Source of the DNA: Abelmoschus esculentus | Taxonomy: Eukaryota; Streptophyta; Magnoliopsida; Malvales; Malvaceae | Assembly: GCA_035048815.1 (NCBI GenBank) | Contig: JAUCBN010000046.1 | Coordinates: forward strand, 14,238,999-14,302,998 | Direction of reading: 5' to 3' | Length of the DNA: 64,000 bases | Shown here: one piece after another, positions 34,195 through 47,335 of the stretch | Position numbering within the stretch: position 1 is the stretch's first letter | Layout of the letters: every line of letters begins with the position of its first letter | Position numbers and translations under genes: made by a program | Notes under the pieces: model-generated | What the model was told of the DNA's origin: nothing | Database searches by the model: none | Seen by the model: only the letters and a program-made list of their open reading frames with translations

Positions 34195-35101
34195 TTAAAC
34201 GACAAAGCTCTGAGTTTGCTTCCTTAACTCTTTCCTTAGCTTCAGAGAGAATGGCCAACAAGCATCGATGCTTAGATCCACCGCTGCAGCCAGCACCACA
34301 AAAGCTGATGCATCCTCTGTGCATGTCACATGCTTTGCTCCTACTTCCACTTCCGGTTTACTGCATTTCCCCGCACCTTCCACCGTCGATGACATTACAA
34401 ACCTGCTGCTACTCTGCAGAGGAATGGATAACACCCCAAAACTGAAGTCTGATCTTGATCCGGACCCTGGTCTTGACCCGAAGTCACAGCTGCTTTGTGG
34501 GCTGATCAATGGAGTTTGTGTTGGTGTCGTCATGTTGGCTGTCACAATATCCATGGTGAATTTCCCGCCAAGTTTAGACAGCTGCTTTGTGGGCTGATCA
34601 ATGGAGTTTGTGTTGGTGTCGTCATGTTGGCTGTCACAATATCCATGGTGAATTTCCCGCCAAGTTTAGTGCCGAGGGTTGAACTGGCGACAGTGGCCGC
34701 AGTATCATTGTAGAAGAGGTGGACTCGATAGCCAAGTGCGTCGATGAAAACGGGCTCGCGCCAGACTTTGAGTCAACCCCAGGGCTTCCAGGTTCCACAT
34801 CCTGGACGGAGAATCAGCCATGCACCAGGATTGACCTACTAACCTTGTTCAAGCCAAGCGATGGGACAAATGGTGTCACCATTGATGCTATTGCAACCGG
34901 AGAGCCCGACAGGTCGTGGATCGTAACTGACCATCCTTTCCATTCTTTCGAGAACTTGTCTTTATCGGAATTCAAACAGGACAGCCAGTTTCTGGACCTG
35001 TTTGATTCCGACAAAGATGATCTGATACCAAACTTACAAGTCAACACTGTCTGTTTAAAAGAGCCTTGAACCTGGAAAACCTGAGGACTTGTCTTAAACA
35101 T
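34195..35101 (-). pseudogene. DUF1005-family gene fragment, frameshifted
   Basis: On the minus strand the first block (35101-34814) reads SPQVFQVQGSFKQTVLTCKF, then GWSVTIHDLSGSPVAIASM and VTPFV. The last block (34554-34195) reads STVEGAGKCSKPEVEVGAKH, then VTCTEDASAFVVLAAAVDLS and LRKELRKQTQSF. Together these match the C-terminal two thirds of the plant DUF1005 family, which has no established biochemical function. Between them, fragments such as LKVWREP and GYRVHLFYND appear in other frames, and a 92-bp tandem duplication (not a multiple of three) breaks the frame. The N-terminal third is absent beyond 35101, where AT-rich DNA begins. It is a truncated pseudogene. Confidence 0.82.
34486..34669. 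repeat. perfect 92-bp tandem duplication
   Basis: Bases 34486-34577 are repeated at 34578-34669 without visible change (each copy contains CAGCTGCTTTGTGGGCTGAT and ends at CCAAGTTTAG). The lack of divergence implies a recent event. The length shifts the reading frame of the DUF1005 relic. Confidence 0.92.
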
Positions 35102-36156
35102 AGCGTTATCAAATACATAATTAATTGTTCAACTTACATTTATTTTAACAACCCATTTATTGAATGATTATTTTCGGGTTATTTTAATTAAACTTCATGT
35201 TTAATAAACTTGTATTAATATCATCGTGTTTTTAATTTGAATTTATTGATCGATTATTTTAAATTAAATTCGAATACTAAACCGACAAAACCCGAAAACT
35301 AGAACCTGCCTTCAACGTGACTCTGTCATGTATATATTATTATTTGGCCATGGGAAATTCATGGGGTTTTCTTACACCAAGACATTGTCTTGGAACAAAA
35401 TGCAAACGTATTACAACAACATGCTTCTATGCTACTTCTTTGTCGTTTCAAACTACTTTCAACAAATCATTATTAATACTAAACTAGTTTAGTAAGATGT
35501 AGGGTTGGATTTATTTGATTAGGGTAGAATTGAATAAAAAATTTTGAGTTAGTTTAGCCGAAATGATTTAAATATTAAGAAAAATTTGACATTACGTCAA
35601 AATTCTATAACCATATAATATATATATATATATATGTGTATTTCTTCATATTTCTTCAGGTAGAAAATAAGAGGTTGGACTCGAAAGAATTAAGAGACTC
35701 GACTTAAAGTTAAAAATTGATACACTAAATACTAAAAATTTTGAGTTACTCAAAATTTTATTTTATAACTCTAAATTTATTTGAAACTTGTCCAAGTCGA
35801 GTATTTTTAACTATATCAATTATTTTGAGTCGAGTTTTGTTCATCCCTAGTAAGATGAGCCTTAAACCCAAGTTTTGTTCATCCCTAGTAAGATGAGTCT
35901 TAAACTCAGTTTAATTCGAATCAAAACACAAACGGATTTAAAATGACATATAAAATTTAAAATTCAAACTCAGTTTAATTCGAATCAAAATCAACCATAA
36001 TAAAAATAATTAAATGATGTAGGCTACAATATAATTAATATTAACTATTTCATTATAAAGATCAATACCAACATTGTTCATACAATAATTAAAAACTAGA
36101 TATTAATTTTGTAACGTTGAAACCTTAAACATACCTTCAATGATGTGTAGGGATTA
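35102..36156. other. AT-rich intergenic DNA with short direct repeats
   Basis: No gene is seen. Around 35833-35908 two 38-bp units containing GTTTTGTTCATCCCTAGTAA lie in tandem. Another pair, AACTCAGTTTAATTCGAATC, occurs near 35903 and 35968. The region at 35687-35850 has GACTCGA-like words and a CATCCCTA end, suggesting a decayed hAT-like MITE. Confidence 0.5.
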
Positions 36157-36863
36157 TTAATAATCAAAGTCAGTGCCATGGCCAAAATTAAAACCTTCAA
36201 TACCAAGACAAAAATCACCATAGCCACTCGAATCTCCGACGGCGAAACCGCTGTTTTGGACGGCAAAATCGTTGCCCGAGCCACTAGGGTTGGTCACGGT
36301 GGCGGTCGACGTGGCCGTGAAAACGTCGCCCATTAGCAAATTGGCCCTATTAGCAACATTGTTCCTCAGCTCCTCCATTGCTTTACTATAAGCTTCAAGC
36401 TCTTCAATCCCCATGTTATTATCAATAGGGTCATCCCACCAAAACTCTTCTTTGTTTTTTCGATTTTCATTCTCTTTCTCGATCTCTTTAGTCCGTTTCT
36501 TTTCCGCTTCGAGTTTCTCTAATACCTCCCGACACTCTTGGTTGAACTCTTCGAAGCACGTGTCGACGACGTTTATAGTCGTCGACACGTCATCTTCAAG
36601 AGTATCATCGTTTAAGTAACGATCAAGTATCACGTCGATATTCGGGTGACCAAAGCAAAACACGGCTTCCCTTTGGGAGAGAACACGATGATGCCGATGT
36701 TGGCACCACACAAGACGCAAAGCTCGGTAGCTTTCTTGAACAATCCGTTGCGGCGTTTCGAGAAAGTCACCTGCCGGCTGCTTTCGTTCTCGAGCTTCTT
36801 TATCTGGATCTTCTGTCGTCCCCTCGTTGTCTTGCTAGTTTTGGTTTGATTCAGAGTTGCCAT
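36157..36863 (-). pseudogene. type I (M-alpha) MADS-box gene with one frameshift
   Basis: The minus-strand ATG is at 36863-36861. The MADS domain is clear: TTRGRQKIQIKKLENES, RQVTFSKRRNGLFKKATEL and CVLCGANIGIIVFSPKGK. A one-base change at about 36650-36672 then shifts the frame. The continuation VFCFGHPNIDVILDRYL lies in the neighbouring frame, which runs without a stop to 36157 and ends in an acidic, Gly- and Phe-rich tail. A single exon, no K-box and the FGHPN motif fit the M-alpha (AGL62/AGL28-like) class, DNA-binding factors often acting in female gametophyte or endosperm. Because everything else is intact, an assembly error or very recent mutation is as likely as an old pseudogene. Confidence 0.82.
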
Positions 36864-38184
36864 TGTTGTACGGACAGAATTTGGTATTAATTGGAGTTTT
36901 CTTGCACCGAGGGGAAAGAAAATTATAGAGAGTATAATTAGACGGTTTAATGCTTAAAATAAAATAAAAATCTTAGGTTAAAGTAATTATATACATGGTA
37001 AGTTTAAATATATACTTTTAATACAATTCATAAAATTTCAACTTTACATTTATTAGTATCTCTATGATTATTATATCAATGATTCACTAATATTTTCTTT
37101 CCAAACTATATATATAAATAAAATAATAATAATAATTATAATAATAATAATAATAATAAATTCAACTTTATATTTATTAGTTTCTTTGGGTTAACTTCTT
37201 AACTTTTTCTTGTTTTATCCTCTTATGATCTTGTGAAATTTATAAACCGTAGTTAATCGCGGTTAACCGAATTAAATCGAATTTGATTTTTTAATTAATT
37301 TTTAATTATTCTTATAAGGTAAAAATATATTTTATACTTAAAATACTATAGATATTTTTTTATTTTTTATTTTTTAACTTAAAAATAAGTTTTTAATAAA
37401 TATTTATGAAAAATATCTCAAAACTTTTATCTTCTAATGTTTAAAACTCATAAAATAAAGCTATTTTTCAAGATAAAATACAAAATTTTAAAAATAAACG
37501 TTAATATGAAAAAACCGAAAACTAGTGGTTACTAAAATAGCTTACCGAATTAAACCGAAACCGAACCGAATACACCCCTAGATCTCGTGACTCATAGATA
37601 TATGTCTGAATTTAGATGTTTTGCTTATTAAATTGTGAATTTTCGTTGTAATTTCGGATATATCTTCATTTAATAAAATTAATGGATTTTTTTAAATAAT
37701 ATAATAAACATGATTTGTATTATCTTTTAAATAAATAATATTCGAAAAACTAGTTATCATAATTCTTAAAACAATAGCCTTCGATGTTTTATATTATGCT
37801 TGATTTTATCTCAATTTGCTATATTCACAGTGTCAGAATTAAATTTTTTTACTTTATTTAAAGAATCTAATACCTCATATCACTAGTCTATTTATATATT
37901 TTTATTAATCTATTCATAATTTTAAATTTTAAAATTAAAATATATAAAAAATAAAGATTATAAATTTATCAAAAAATATATAAATTTTAAAAAATAAAAT
38001 TACTATTTTAGAAAATTAAAAGGTTATATATTTTTTTTCTTATTTTCCCATATTGTGTGTTCCAGTATGGAGTTGTTGGGATGAATGTAAAATTATGTTA
38101 TTTTTTACTATTTTTTTAAAGTTTATTATAATGATATTATTATTTATTTATTTTTATATTTTTTTATTTTTAAAATTAATATTA

Positions 38185-38434
38185 CCTATGTTCCATTTAT
38201 ATTGTCCATTATTGATTTTTTAAAAGTCAAAATTTTCAAAGTTTGACTCTATTTATATTAAGTATTTTAAATAATTAATTTTTATAAGATATATATTTAA
38301 AAACTTTTTGATAAAAGGTTTTTAATTTTTTTTAATATTTTTATCAATAGTAAATTTTAAATAATTATGAGTCAAAGTTGAAAAAAATTGACCAAAAAGG
38401 TCAATAATGGACAATTTTCATGGGACGGAGGGAG
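38185..38434. mobile_element. Stowaway-like (Tc1/mariner) MITE
   Basis: The right end is GGGACGGAGGGAG followed by TA, the classic inverse of the CTCCCTCCGTCCC start of Stowaway elements. The left end at 38185 (CCTATGTTCCATTTATATTG) is a diverged counterpart, also next to TA. Matching inverted inner words are ATTGTCCATTATTGA with TCAATAATGGACAAT, and TTTGACTC with GAGTCAAA. The element is about 250 bp and non-coding. Confidence 0.75.
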
Positions 38435-39237
38435 TATCAAATTGACAAAAATGTCAATAACAACCTTAAAAAACTAAATAAATTTGAACAAGAACGAGTC
38501 GGGATTTGAAATTAAAATAAATTTATAAATAAATTATTTTTTAATAAAAATGAGTTTAAGAAAATTCAAAATTTAAGAAGTATATTTTTTTCCTTTAACC
38601 GGAAAATTTTTAATTAAATCGAATAAAACTCGGTTAATTCGGTGAATTTTTAAAATAACTAAATTTTGTTATAAGTTTTTTAATTAAATATAGACTATAT
38701 TAAAATAATCTTTTTAATTACTGAGCTTTCCAAGGCTATAGAATAATCAATAATGTTATTAAATTATTATAAAATATTACTGTACGTTATAAATTATTGA
38801 TAAATTATTCGAACCGAATTTTATGATTATCCCATTTATTATAAATTAGATTAAATTATATTTTTATTTAATAATAAAAAATCAACAATAGCTAAGTATT
38901 TATAGTAATTATAACTTTAAATAATCTCAACCCATAATGATCTTGTCTAGAAATTTATACACGTTCATGGGTCGGGTTAGACTAGCCCACGAACCGAAAA
39001 TAATAATAAAAAATATTTTTTTTATTATTATTATCCGATTTAAGTTTATATAAAAATTTAAAAATAAAATAAATTAGATATTATCTTTTAAAATTTTGAA
39101 TTTAATACTTAATAATTAGATATTACTCTAAAATATATTCTTAATTATTTTACTTATATATAGGTCATATCATACTGGTGTACAAAATTAATTTTTTTAT
39201 TTATATCAAATTTGAATTAAATTAAATAAGTTATTTT

Positions 39238-39788
39238 TAGAGGTGAGCATTCGGTTAATTCGGTCGGTGGCCGAACCGAATTAACCAAAACCGAATAAAC
39301 CGAAATTTTTAAAATTTTAACTGTTAACCGAACCGAAATTTTCTTTAACCGAATTAACCGAACCGAAATTATTTCGGTTATTAGCCGAATTAACCAAAAT
39401 TTATTATAAATTTTGGTTAAATTACATAATAAGTCACTAAATTAACCTAAAATATTTTTTTTAATCACTAAACTTTTATTTTATACTAATTTAATACAAA
39501 ATTTAGTGACCATTTTATAATATAAAAAAATTTAATAAACATTTTATAATATTTTAAAAGTTAAATGACTAAAAATAAATATATATAATATATATAATAT
39601 TTAATATATATTCGGTTAATTCGGTTAATTTGGTTAATTAACCGATTTCGAACCGAATTAACCGATAACTGAATTATCAAAAAAATTAACCGTTAACCGA
39701 ATTTACCAAAAATTAACCGATCGAATTAACCGAAATAATTTCGGTTCGATCGGTTAATCGAATTAACCGAACCGAATGCACACCCCTA
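39238..39788. mobile_element. hAT-like MITE with perfect 8-bp target duplication (CCGAATTAA type)
   Basis: The 551-bp element starts TAGAGGTGAGCATTCGG and ends CCGAATGCACACCCCTA. The 8 bp GTTATTTT repeats exactly at 39230-39237 and 39789-39796. Both ends are arrays of CGGTTAATTCGG/CCGAATTAACCG words, while the middle is plain AT-rich DNA. No protein is encoded. Confidence 0.85.
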
Positions 39789-41089
39789 GTTATTTTATCT
39801 ATAATTTAATAAAAAAAAATCACAATGAAGGATTTTTTTTTCTTTTCCTTTTCTTATTTTTTCCAGAAGTTTTTAAAAAATAATAAATATTTTAAGATAA
39901 TCAGATGGTCACATGAAAATCACGTGGTTTCTGTATCCGTTTTAATTTTTTCTATTATTTTGAGAATTTATTACCAAATTAAATTGAATTCTAAATCTAA
40001 AAATTTTAATACGAAATTTAAATCGCTTACCATTTTAAGTTGTTTTTTATGTACTAATTAAGTTTTTAATTAAAATATTTAATTAAATAAAAAATTATAT
40101 TTTAAAAATAAATATCAAAATTTAAACTCGTAAAAGATAAAATAATCTAATTTTTTTTAATTATTTAATCTATTAATAAATTTTAATATTTTATTATTAT
40201 TATTATTACTTAAAAATCTCAATTCATACTAACTTAAACAAGAGGGTAAATTGTCTATTTATACTTTATCTTTACATGTGTTTTTGTTTTTATACTCGGT
40301 AAAATGATTTTTAATATTATGTTTTATTTTTATTTTGATACATACCGTTAAAAAATTTAATCATATGTTGACTAAGAAAGATAAAATCGTATGTGAAAAA
40401 TCGATTAAAAAAGAAAAAATCACGTGTTAAATTATCACGTTATTTTTATTCTCAAAATCGTTCTGTCATATATAATTTTTGTATGATTTTATTCGAGACG
40501 ATAGATAATCTACAAAAGAAAAAATTACGTAACAATTTAATACGTGTATTTTTTGTCTATTAATTAATATATCATAAATTTTTTTAACGACGTATATTAA
40601 ATAAAAACGAAAATTCTTAAATATTTTTTTTACTAAAAGAGTAATTTACCCTAAACAAAAATAATTGAATTTATAATAGAACATGAAAATTAAATTCAAA
40701 TTTTAGTAGATTAAATTTATTTTTCGAAAAAAAAATATTCAAAGAAAATTGGTGAGGGCAAAGGACAAAAGCGAAACGACAGCGTTTCGTTACTTCCAAA
40801 ATTGTGTATTTATGCGAAGAAAGCATCTTCTTCACCACCTCTATTTCCCTCTCTCTCTCACAATTTTTTTTTTTAGAAAAAATAATAATAAAAATTAATT
40901 TATTCTCTCTATTTATTATAAGCTTCGTTTTCCAATCCTTCTTCTTCTCTTACACTCTTCAAATCGATAGTAAAATTATAGCTGGAAACGAATCGATTCA
41001 ATTCTTCTTCAACAAGAACGACGATATTTTATTACCCACAATACAGAAATTTGGAATTGTTTTGATTTGATTGGTCGATCGATCTGTCG

Positions 41090-44009
41090 ATGGAGGATTG
41101 TGGGAGCAGCGACGAGGATTACTACTATTCCTCCGATCGAGACTCCCTTGAAGATGGTATCGAGAATGAGGAATCCGATTTACAGTGGGCCTCTTCAAAG
41201 GGTACCACTACCAAGGTCAAATTCTCAACCTTCAATGGTTTTCTCAGGAATTTGATTTCTTGTTTCAATTTGTCATTGATTTGGCGATTCTGGGTTATGG
41301 GTTTTATTTTGGTATTTGTTCCAGTTTAAGGTTGGGTTTTGTTTTTTGTTTTAAATTTGGTGAAAGATGGGATTTTTCGTGGGGGTGTTGTTTTTTGCAT
41401 GCTCGTTAGGGAATTCTTTAATTTCACAGGCAGAGGAGCTTCTGATCGTTGAATTTGATCAATTTTTTGCATTGCGTATGTTGAACTTTTCTATGAATTA
41501 GGCTTTAATTTTGATTGGAAAACCTTAGAGAAGAACAGGTTACATAGTTTCTATGAATTCTTAGAATGGACGTGCTTTTGTTGTAACCCTTTATGGTACT
41601 TACGCAGGTTATTACAAAAGAATCACTTTTAGCTGCTCAGGTAAAAACTTATTCCCTTTTCTTGCTTTTTTGGTTTCCCTTGCATGTGTGTTGTATTTTT
41701 TAGGATTGAGTTGGTTGTTTTGGTTTGTGTTGGTAGAGGGAAGATTTGCGGAGAGTAATGGAGATGTTATCGCTTAGCGAGCACCATGCACGGACTTTAC
41801 TGATTCATTACCGATGGGATGTTGAGAAATTGCTCGCCGTACTTGTGGAGAAGGGAAAAACGGAGTTGTTTTCTGAAGCTGGTGTTTCTGTTGTGGAGAG
41901 TGGGGATACAGAAATGCCTATGTCCTCTTTATCTGCAGCAATGTGTGACATATGCATAGAGGAATTACCTGGTGATAAGATGACGAAAATGGACTGTGGC
42001 CATGCCTTTTGCAATGACTGTAAGCATCCTCCTTAATCTGTAGCAGCATGTTCTTAAAGCATGCATGTGTACCGTATAACATCAGTTCTTGAAATGAGCA
42101 AACAACTCAAAATACGTATCAAATTAATGCGTGCGCAAAGTAATTGAAGTTCTATTGAGTTGATCTATTTCCTCCTTTTTCCAGGTTGGACAGAACATTT
42201 TGTTGTGAAGATAAATGAGGGTCAAAGTAAGCGCATTAGATGTATGGCACACAAGTGCAATGCTATTTGTGATGAGGCTGTTGTTAGAAATTTAGTTGGT
42301 AAAAGGCATCCTGATCTAGCGGAGAAGTTTGATCGTTTTCTTCTTGAGTCATACATCGAAGATAATAGGATGGTTAAATGGTGCCCTAGTACTCCTCATT
42401 GTGGAAATGCAATACGCGTTGAGGATGATGAATTTTGTGAAGTAGAATGTTCTTGTGGCGTACAGTTTTGTTTTGGTTGTTTATCAGAAGCACACTCGCC
42501 ATGTTCATGTATGATGTGGGAGCTTTGGATGAAGAAGTGCCGAGATGAATCAGAAACGGTCAATTGGATCACTGTTCATACAAAGCCTTGTCCGAAGTGT
42601 CACAAACCTGTGGAGAAGAATGGTGGATGTAATCTTGTGAGCTGTATCTGTGGACAAGCATTTTGGTATGGAATTTCTTTTATGTTGACTACTGTTTGCA
42701 AATTTCTGAAAGCTGTCTAATCTGATTGTTGTGACAATTAGTTCTCTTGATTTAAGTGTTTGGTTTCGGCATAAATGTTATTTCATATCAAAGCTTTCGA
42801 ACTTACACAAGCTGCCACATTAAGAAGAGCATAAGTGACTTGTTTTTCTCCTCTTTCCTGTTTAAATTTTTTTTATAATCATAATATTTGGTTTATTTAC
42901 ATGATTTATGCATTGCTGAATATGAATTACTTCATCACATTTCTCTCTTTTCCTACCAATGCAGTTGGCTGTGTGGCGGTGCTACTGGACGGGACCATAC
43001 TTGGTCAAGAATAGCTGGTCACAGTTGCGGTCGCTACATAGAAGATTGTGAGAAAAAGACTGAACGAGCAAAGCGAGATCTCTATCGTTATATGCACTAT
43101 CATAACCGTTATAAAGCTCATACGGATTCGTTTAAGCTTGAGAGTAAACTCAAGAAAACTATACTGGAGAAGGTGTCAATTTCAGAAGAGAGGGAATCGA
43201 GACTTAGAGATTTCAGTTGGGTAAATAACGGACTTATTAGACTTTTCAGATCAAGGCGGGTTCTTTCATATTCATACCCGTTTGCATTTTACATGTTTGG
43301 AGAGGAATTATTCAAGGATGAGATGACAAATGAGGAAAGGGAAATAAAACAGCATCTATTTGAGGATCAGCAGCAGCAGTTGGAGGCAAATGTTGAGAAA
43401 CTGTCCAAGTTTTTGGAAGAACCCTTTGATCAATATACCGATGATAAAGTAATGGAGATACGAATGCATGTAATCAATCTTTCTGTGATCACCGATAACC
43501 TCTGTCAGAAAATGTAAGTATAGTTATTACATATCAACTACTAATTGAATGTTTATGAGAGAGTTTTAAATTAACGCCCTGAGATTATTGCTTGCAGGTA
43601 CGAATGTATTGATAATGATTTATTGGGTTCTCTCCAACTAAATACCCATAATATAGCTCCATACAAATCCAAGGGTATCGAGAAAGCATCTGAGCTTGCT
43701 GTCAGTCGAAATAGTAAAGCCAGTACTACTACTGGTAAATGTCTTCCCTCCGATTGTGACACTAGTGCTATGTGCACTTATCTTTTTGGAGATCAACACA
43801 CACACACACATGTAGTTTTAAGATTATTAAAAATATATATTTTAAAGATTTAACTTGCATGTTGCAATGTAGGCAAGCGTGACCGATCTTTCAGCTTTGG
43901 GAGTTCCGATGACAGTGGTTGCCCATCGTCGAAACAACCTAAAAAGGAGAGTTATGGAGGTCGTTTCTTTGATCTGAACTTGCCAGCAGAAGTTCTTGAC
44001 AGGAATTGA
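41090..44009 (+). CDS. ARIADNE-type RBR E3 ubiquitin ligase
   Basis: Seven exons are read at 41090-41215, 41608-41640, 41737-42019, 42185-42665, 42965-43513, 43598-43734 and 43873-44009, giving 581 codons in a continuous frame. The protein begins with an acidic, Tyr/Asp-rich segment (EDYYYSSDRD). A UBA-like region follows, then RING1 (CDICIEEL to CGHAFCNDCW, from about residue 123), an in-between-RING domain (CPSTPHCGNAI to CLSEAHSPC) and RING2 (CPKCHKPVEKNGGCNLVSC, from about residue 283). The Cys in GGCNLVSC corresponds to the catalytic Cys of RBR ligases, which pass ubiquitin through a thioester. A helical Ariadne domain and a Ser-rich tail ending FDLNLPAEVLDRN complete it. FDLNLPAE resembles an EAR-type motif. 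It is closest to the Arabidopsis ARI1-3 group and appears functional. Confidence 0.93.
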
Positions 44010-47000
44010 TATCTCTAATAGCCTTTTTCTAGATAAGTACATATGTGCAGATCTAACTAGAGACCTTCACTTTATCTAATGGGATTGGATGATTTTATGG
44101 ATTGAGCATGGAACCACTCGAATGGTTTACTTTCCCTGCTTAGCATCTTTTTTTGGCCCCCATTTTGTGCTTCTTTTCTATTTTAGAGATATTTTGGAAG
44201 ATCAATTCTGGATTCCCATAGGTTCATTTTTTTCTTTCACAGGTTGTGTGAACTAAAACACCCATTTAATGTACAGAAGCCTTGGGCTTTTGAATATATG
44301 AGTAATTTCTCAGACATGAGATTTGACTTCTGCAAAGTTTCCTCTAGAGATATTTTTCATTGCCTATCTTTGCTACAACAAACATCTGTTGGTAACTATG
44401 GGATTTACTTGGATCTCTATTTAAAAACCATTTCTGGAAATGGTACTTGTCATGACTCGACCCAGCCCGTGGGGCATGAGTCATGCCTTGCCATGCATGC
44501 ATTGTTCTCTTTAGGCCCTTACAGGTCCCGTAAGGTTTCGTCACTTGCAGGTAACACATGTTCGACAGAATATATTCATTATGTTTGTCATTTTGTTCAA
44601 GATATCTTTCTGTTTCCTGCCGGAAACGATGGATTCCGACACTGGTAAGCTCGGTCCTCCATTTGATGCTTTAGGTATCAACCAGGACTCGAACTTACTC
44701 GCCATTTAGTTTAATGCTATAATTGTGATTAAATTGGTTGAACTGATCAATCAATCATAGACCCTTGGCAACATCCTTGACAACCAAACAGAAACTAAAG
44801 TAAAACCATTTATTCTCTCAGTATAATCATTGGTAATTGATTTAAGTAAAGGTAAGAAGCTTTTCTTAAAGAATGGAGAAAAGCATGTCTTTTATGTATT
44901 GGATTCTAATTTCCCCCTTTGTGAAAGGGATTAGACAAAGGAATGCCTGCCAAAGCAGTCATCATTTCATATCAAAACATTGGTCTAATCCATTCATTCT
45001 TGACCCTTCAACTTTCAGCCCTTGTGAGGTCTGTTTTCTTTTCCCTTTAAGATCTGCCTTCCTTTTGGTTATTTTAAAGGGATAACAACACATCGCCCTA
45101 GTCCCTATGTAACACAACAATGAATGTTAGATATGAGTATATGTTTGACATGAATATAAAGATAATTTCATATACTCGTGTCCGAATATATGAGTGCAAA
45201 ATGCATAATAAAAAGGTGAAATAACAAAGCTCAATTCAATCTCCTGACCAGCCATACATGTTATATTGGGAATTTGGGAGTGAGCAGACATGAATGGAAA
45301 AGTAGATTTAATATAAAAGTTAGCTAAGTCAAGAAATGATGTTTTGCATGCATTCATGCACTTACTATCACTTTTCCTGTAACATCTCTGTCATGAAGTT
45401 GCTTAAAAGCCATATAATTTGCATGCAGAAAAGCATTTTTTTGGTGGAGCCAAATCAAAGTGGATCCCATGGCTTGACTGGTGCAGAAATGGCATAGGAA
45501 CAAAATGAAATGTAAAGTTTGTCAACATCTGTTGGTAGTATTTGCTGCTTTTATTGTTGTTTCAATGAACTTTATATTCTCAACCAGGGGATAATATCAT
45601 TGACATTACCATGTCTCATGTGAATTGACGGGGTTCGATTCGAATCTGCAGTTCATGGAAGCAACACACAAGCGCACCGGCAGGTAGCTCTCTGGTATCT
45701 TAGAAGTTATGTGGTTGAGCTAGATGACTCCATTATCAGCTGGTGATGGTTGGTATACAAATTTCCAGCAGCTTGTATGCCTTTGGGATCGATTGCAGGA
45801 CTGATTTGCGGTCCGGCATGCATTATAAGTATAATCAAACACGAGATCAACATAAAAATTTCATCTGCTTGCAGTGGCTATGGTTTCTTTTTCATTCATA
45901 GACAAAATTTAACGTCGATGATCATCGAAGAGACTGCAATCGAGTCATGAGAACCTCTTCTGCATTTTGCACTTAGTTTGGGAAGCTATTCGGACCCTGT
46001 GTACGCTTTATGTCATAATTTAATGGAGATTAAACAAGTTCTCAATATATTTTTTGGTCACTACTAATCGATTTTGTTCGATCTAGGTCCGAATAACACA
46101 TCAAAAGAGGTGTTCCATGAACTTGAAGTAGCAAAAGAAGAGTACATCCAGGCAAATTTTAGTGTCAACAGAGTATTTTGCAAAGGATTCAGATGTTTGT
46201 TCACCTGGTTTACCTCAAATGGTTGAGCAATTTATGCCTAATCCACTGGGGAAGAACATTCATCAATCTTGCAGTAGGAAAAATGGGAAAATTATCGAGT
46301 AGATCCCTCAAAATTTTGCATTCAATATCTATTTTCAAAAGAACTGGCTTACTGATATATGATGTCTCTGTCATTGAATATGAAAAAGAGCAATGCTATT
46401 CTTAGCTGCCTTTGGTTGTTGTAGTCTATGAATGATGGTTCTAAAATGAGGTTGATTTTGGATCCCTCTCCCATCTCAAAATTGGATTTTAGTCCCAATA
46501 CTTTAATTTGACATAATTCGATCCCTACACAGTTAATTATTCTGGTTAAAATAAAGAAAAGAAAATGATGCTCATTCTAAAAGACCTGAGTTTGAACAAC
46601 TTTATCTGTAAAGTGAGATATTTATAAAAATTAGAGTTTAAAGTTAGAGATTTAGATTTTAATTTTTAAGGATAAATCATACAGATTTGTGCAAATTTTT
46701 ACACAGTAGATATATGAAATTGAAAAGAAATATAATTTACAAGGTTATTTCTTTGAACTAAAATACCGAAACTAAATCTCAAATCTTAGTATTAATAAAG
46801 GGACCAAAACCGAAATTTGACCATTAATTTTATGCTTATGTAAGAAGTGATGTAAAAGATTATGAGAAAGGTCTTTCACATAGAAGAAAGATTCAATTCC
46901 ACCACACATATCCCATGGTCAAAGACATCAATTTCTTTTCATTTTTAAATTCAAAGTTGCCAAACCAATGTTCTCTAAAGCCCCTGGTTTTGAAACTGAT

Positions 47001-47335
47001 GAACGGATCGAGGAATGTTGTAGGGATAATCGTACTTTTAAAAAATTTAAATTTTTATTTTTTATTGATGATTTAAGTTCGTATCTCGAAAAATCATATT
47101 ATTTTGTATTACTGAAATTTTAATATAACTTCTTAACGGTTCATACCGTTGTCGTAAATCATGTGTCCCTTTATCTTAATCTTATATTGCTGACTAATAA
47201 AAGTTGGCTCCTCAAGGCCTTGAAGAGTTGATACACATCTTTACATGAACTGGTGTATAAATACTGCAATTATTACAGATCTGGAGAATCAAACATATCT
47301 GCAGATCAAAACAAGAGTTATCTGACACAACAACA
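44010..47335. other. intergenic DNA between ARIADNE and phytoglobin genes
   Basis: The start is the ARIADNE 3' flank. Open frames at 44244-44648 and 45750-45950 have no recognisable domains or codon-like composition and are not called. At 44452-44485 the words CATGACTCGACCCAGCCCGT and GGGGCATGAGTCATG form an imperfect inverted repeat. Nothing else is identified. Confidence 0.5.
47254..47264 (+). promoter_or_regulatory. candidate TATA box of the phytoglobin gene
   Basis: TGTATAAATAC lies about 75 bp before the start codon at 47336. That would place transcription initiation near 47285-47290 with a leader of about 45-50 bases. This is sequence pattern only. Confidence 0.5.

Larger units (their letters stand above)
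36864..41089. other. AT-rich intergenic DNA
   Basis: No gene is supported. It holds an (AAT)n-like patch near 37118-37160, a Stowaway-like MITE (38185-38434) and a hAT-like MITE (39238-39788). The last few hundred bases should contain the promoter and 5' untranslated region of the ARIADNE gene, with a CT-rich leader near 40840-40950. Confidence 0.55.

Noticed and set aside
34268..34713. Plus-strand ORFs with a hydrophobic repeat (CGLINGVCVGVVMLAVTISM)
   Set aside because: The minus strand clearly encodes DUF1005 motifs. The plus-strand frames are shadows, and the repeat is the 92-bp duplication.
41185..41409. ORFs overlapping the ARIADNE exon 1 border
   Set aside because: They read into intron 1 in other frames and have no domain.
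44244..44648. 134-codon open frame downstream of the ARIADNE gene
   Set aside because: It has no recognisable domain, no splice support and an unlikely composition. It overlaps probable 3' flank.
45630..45660. GGGGTTCGATTCGAATC, resembling a tRNA T-arm
   Set aside because: No acceptor, D or anticodon arms could be folded around it.
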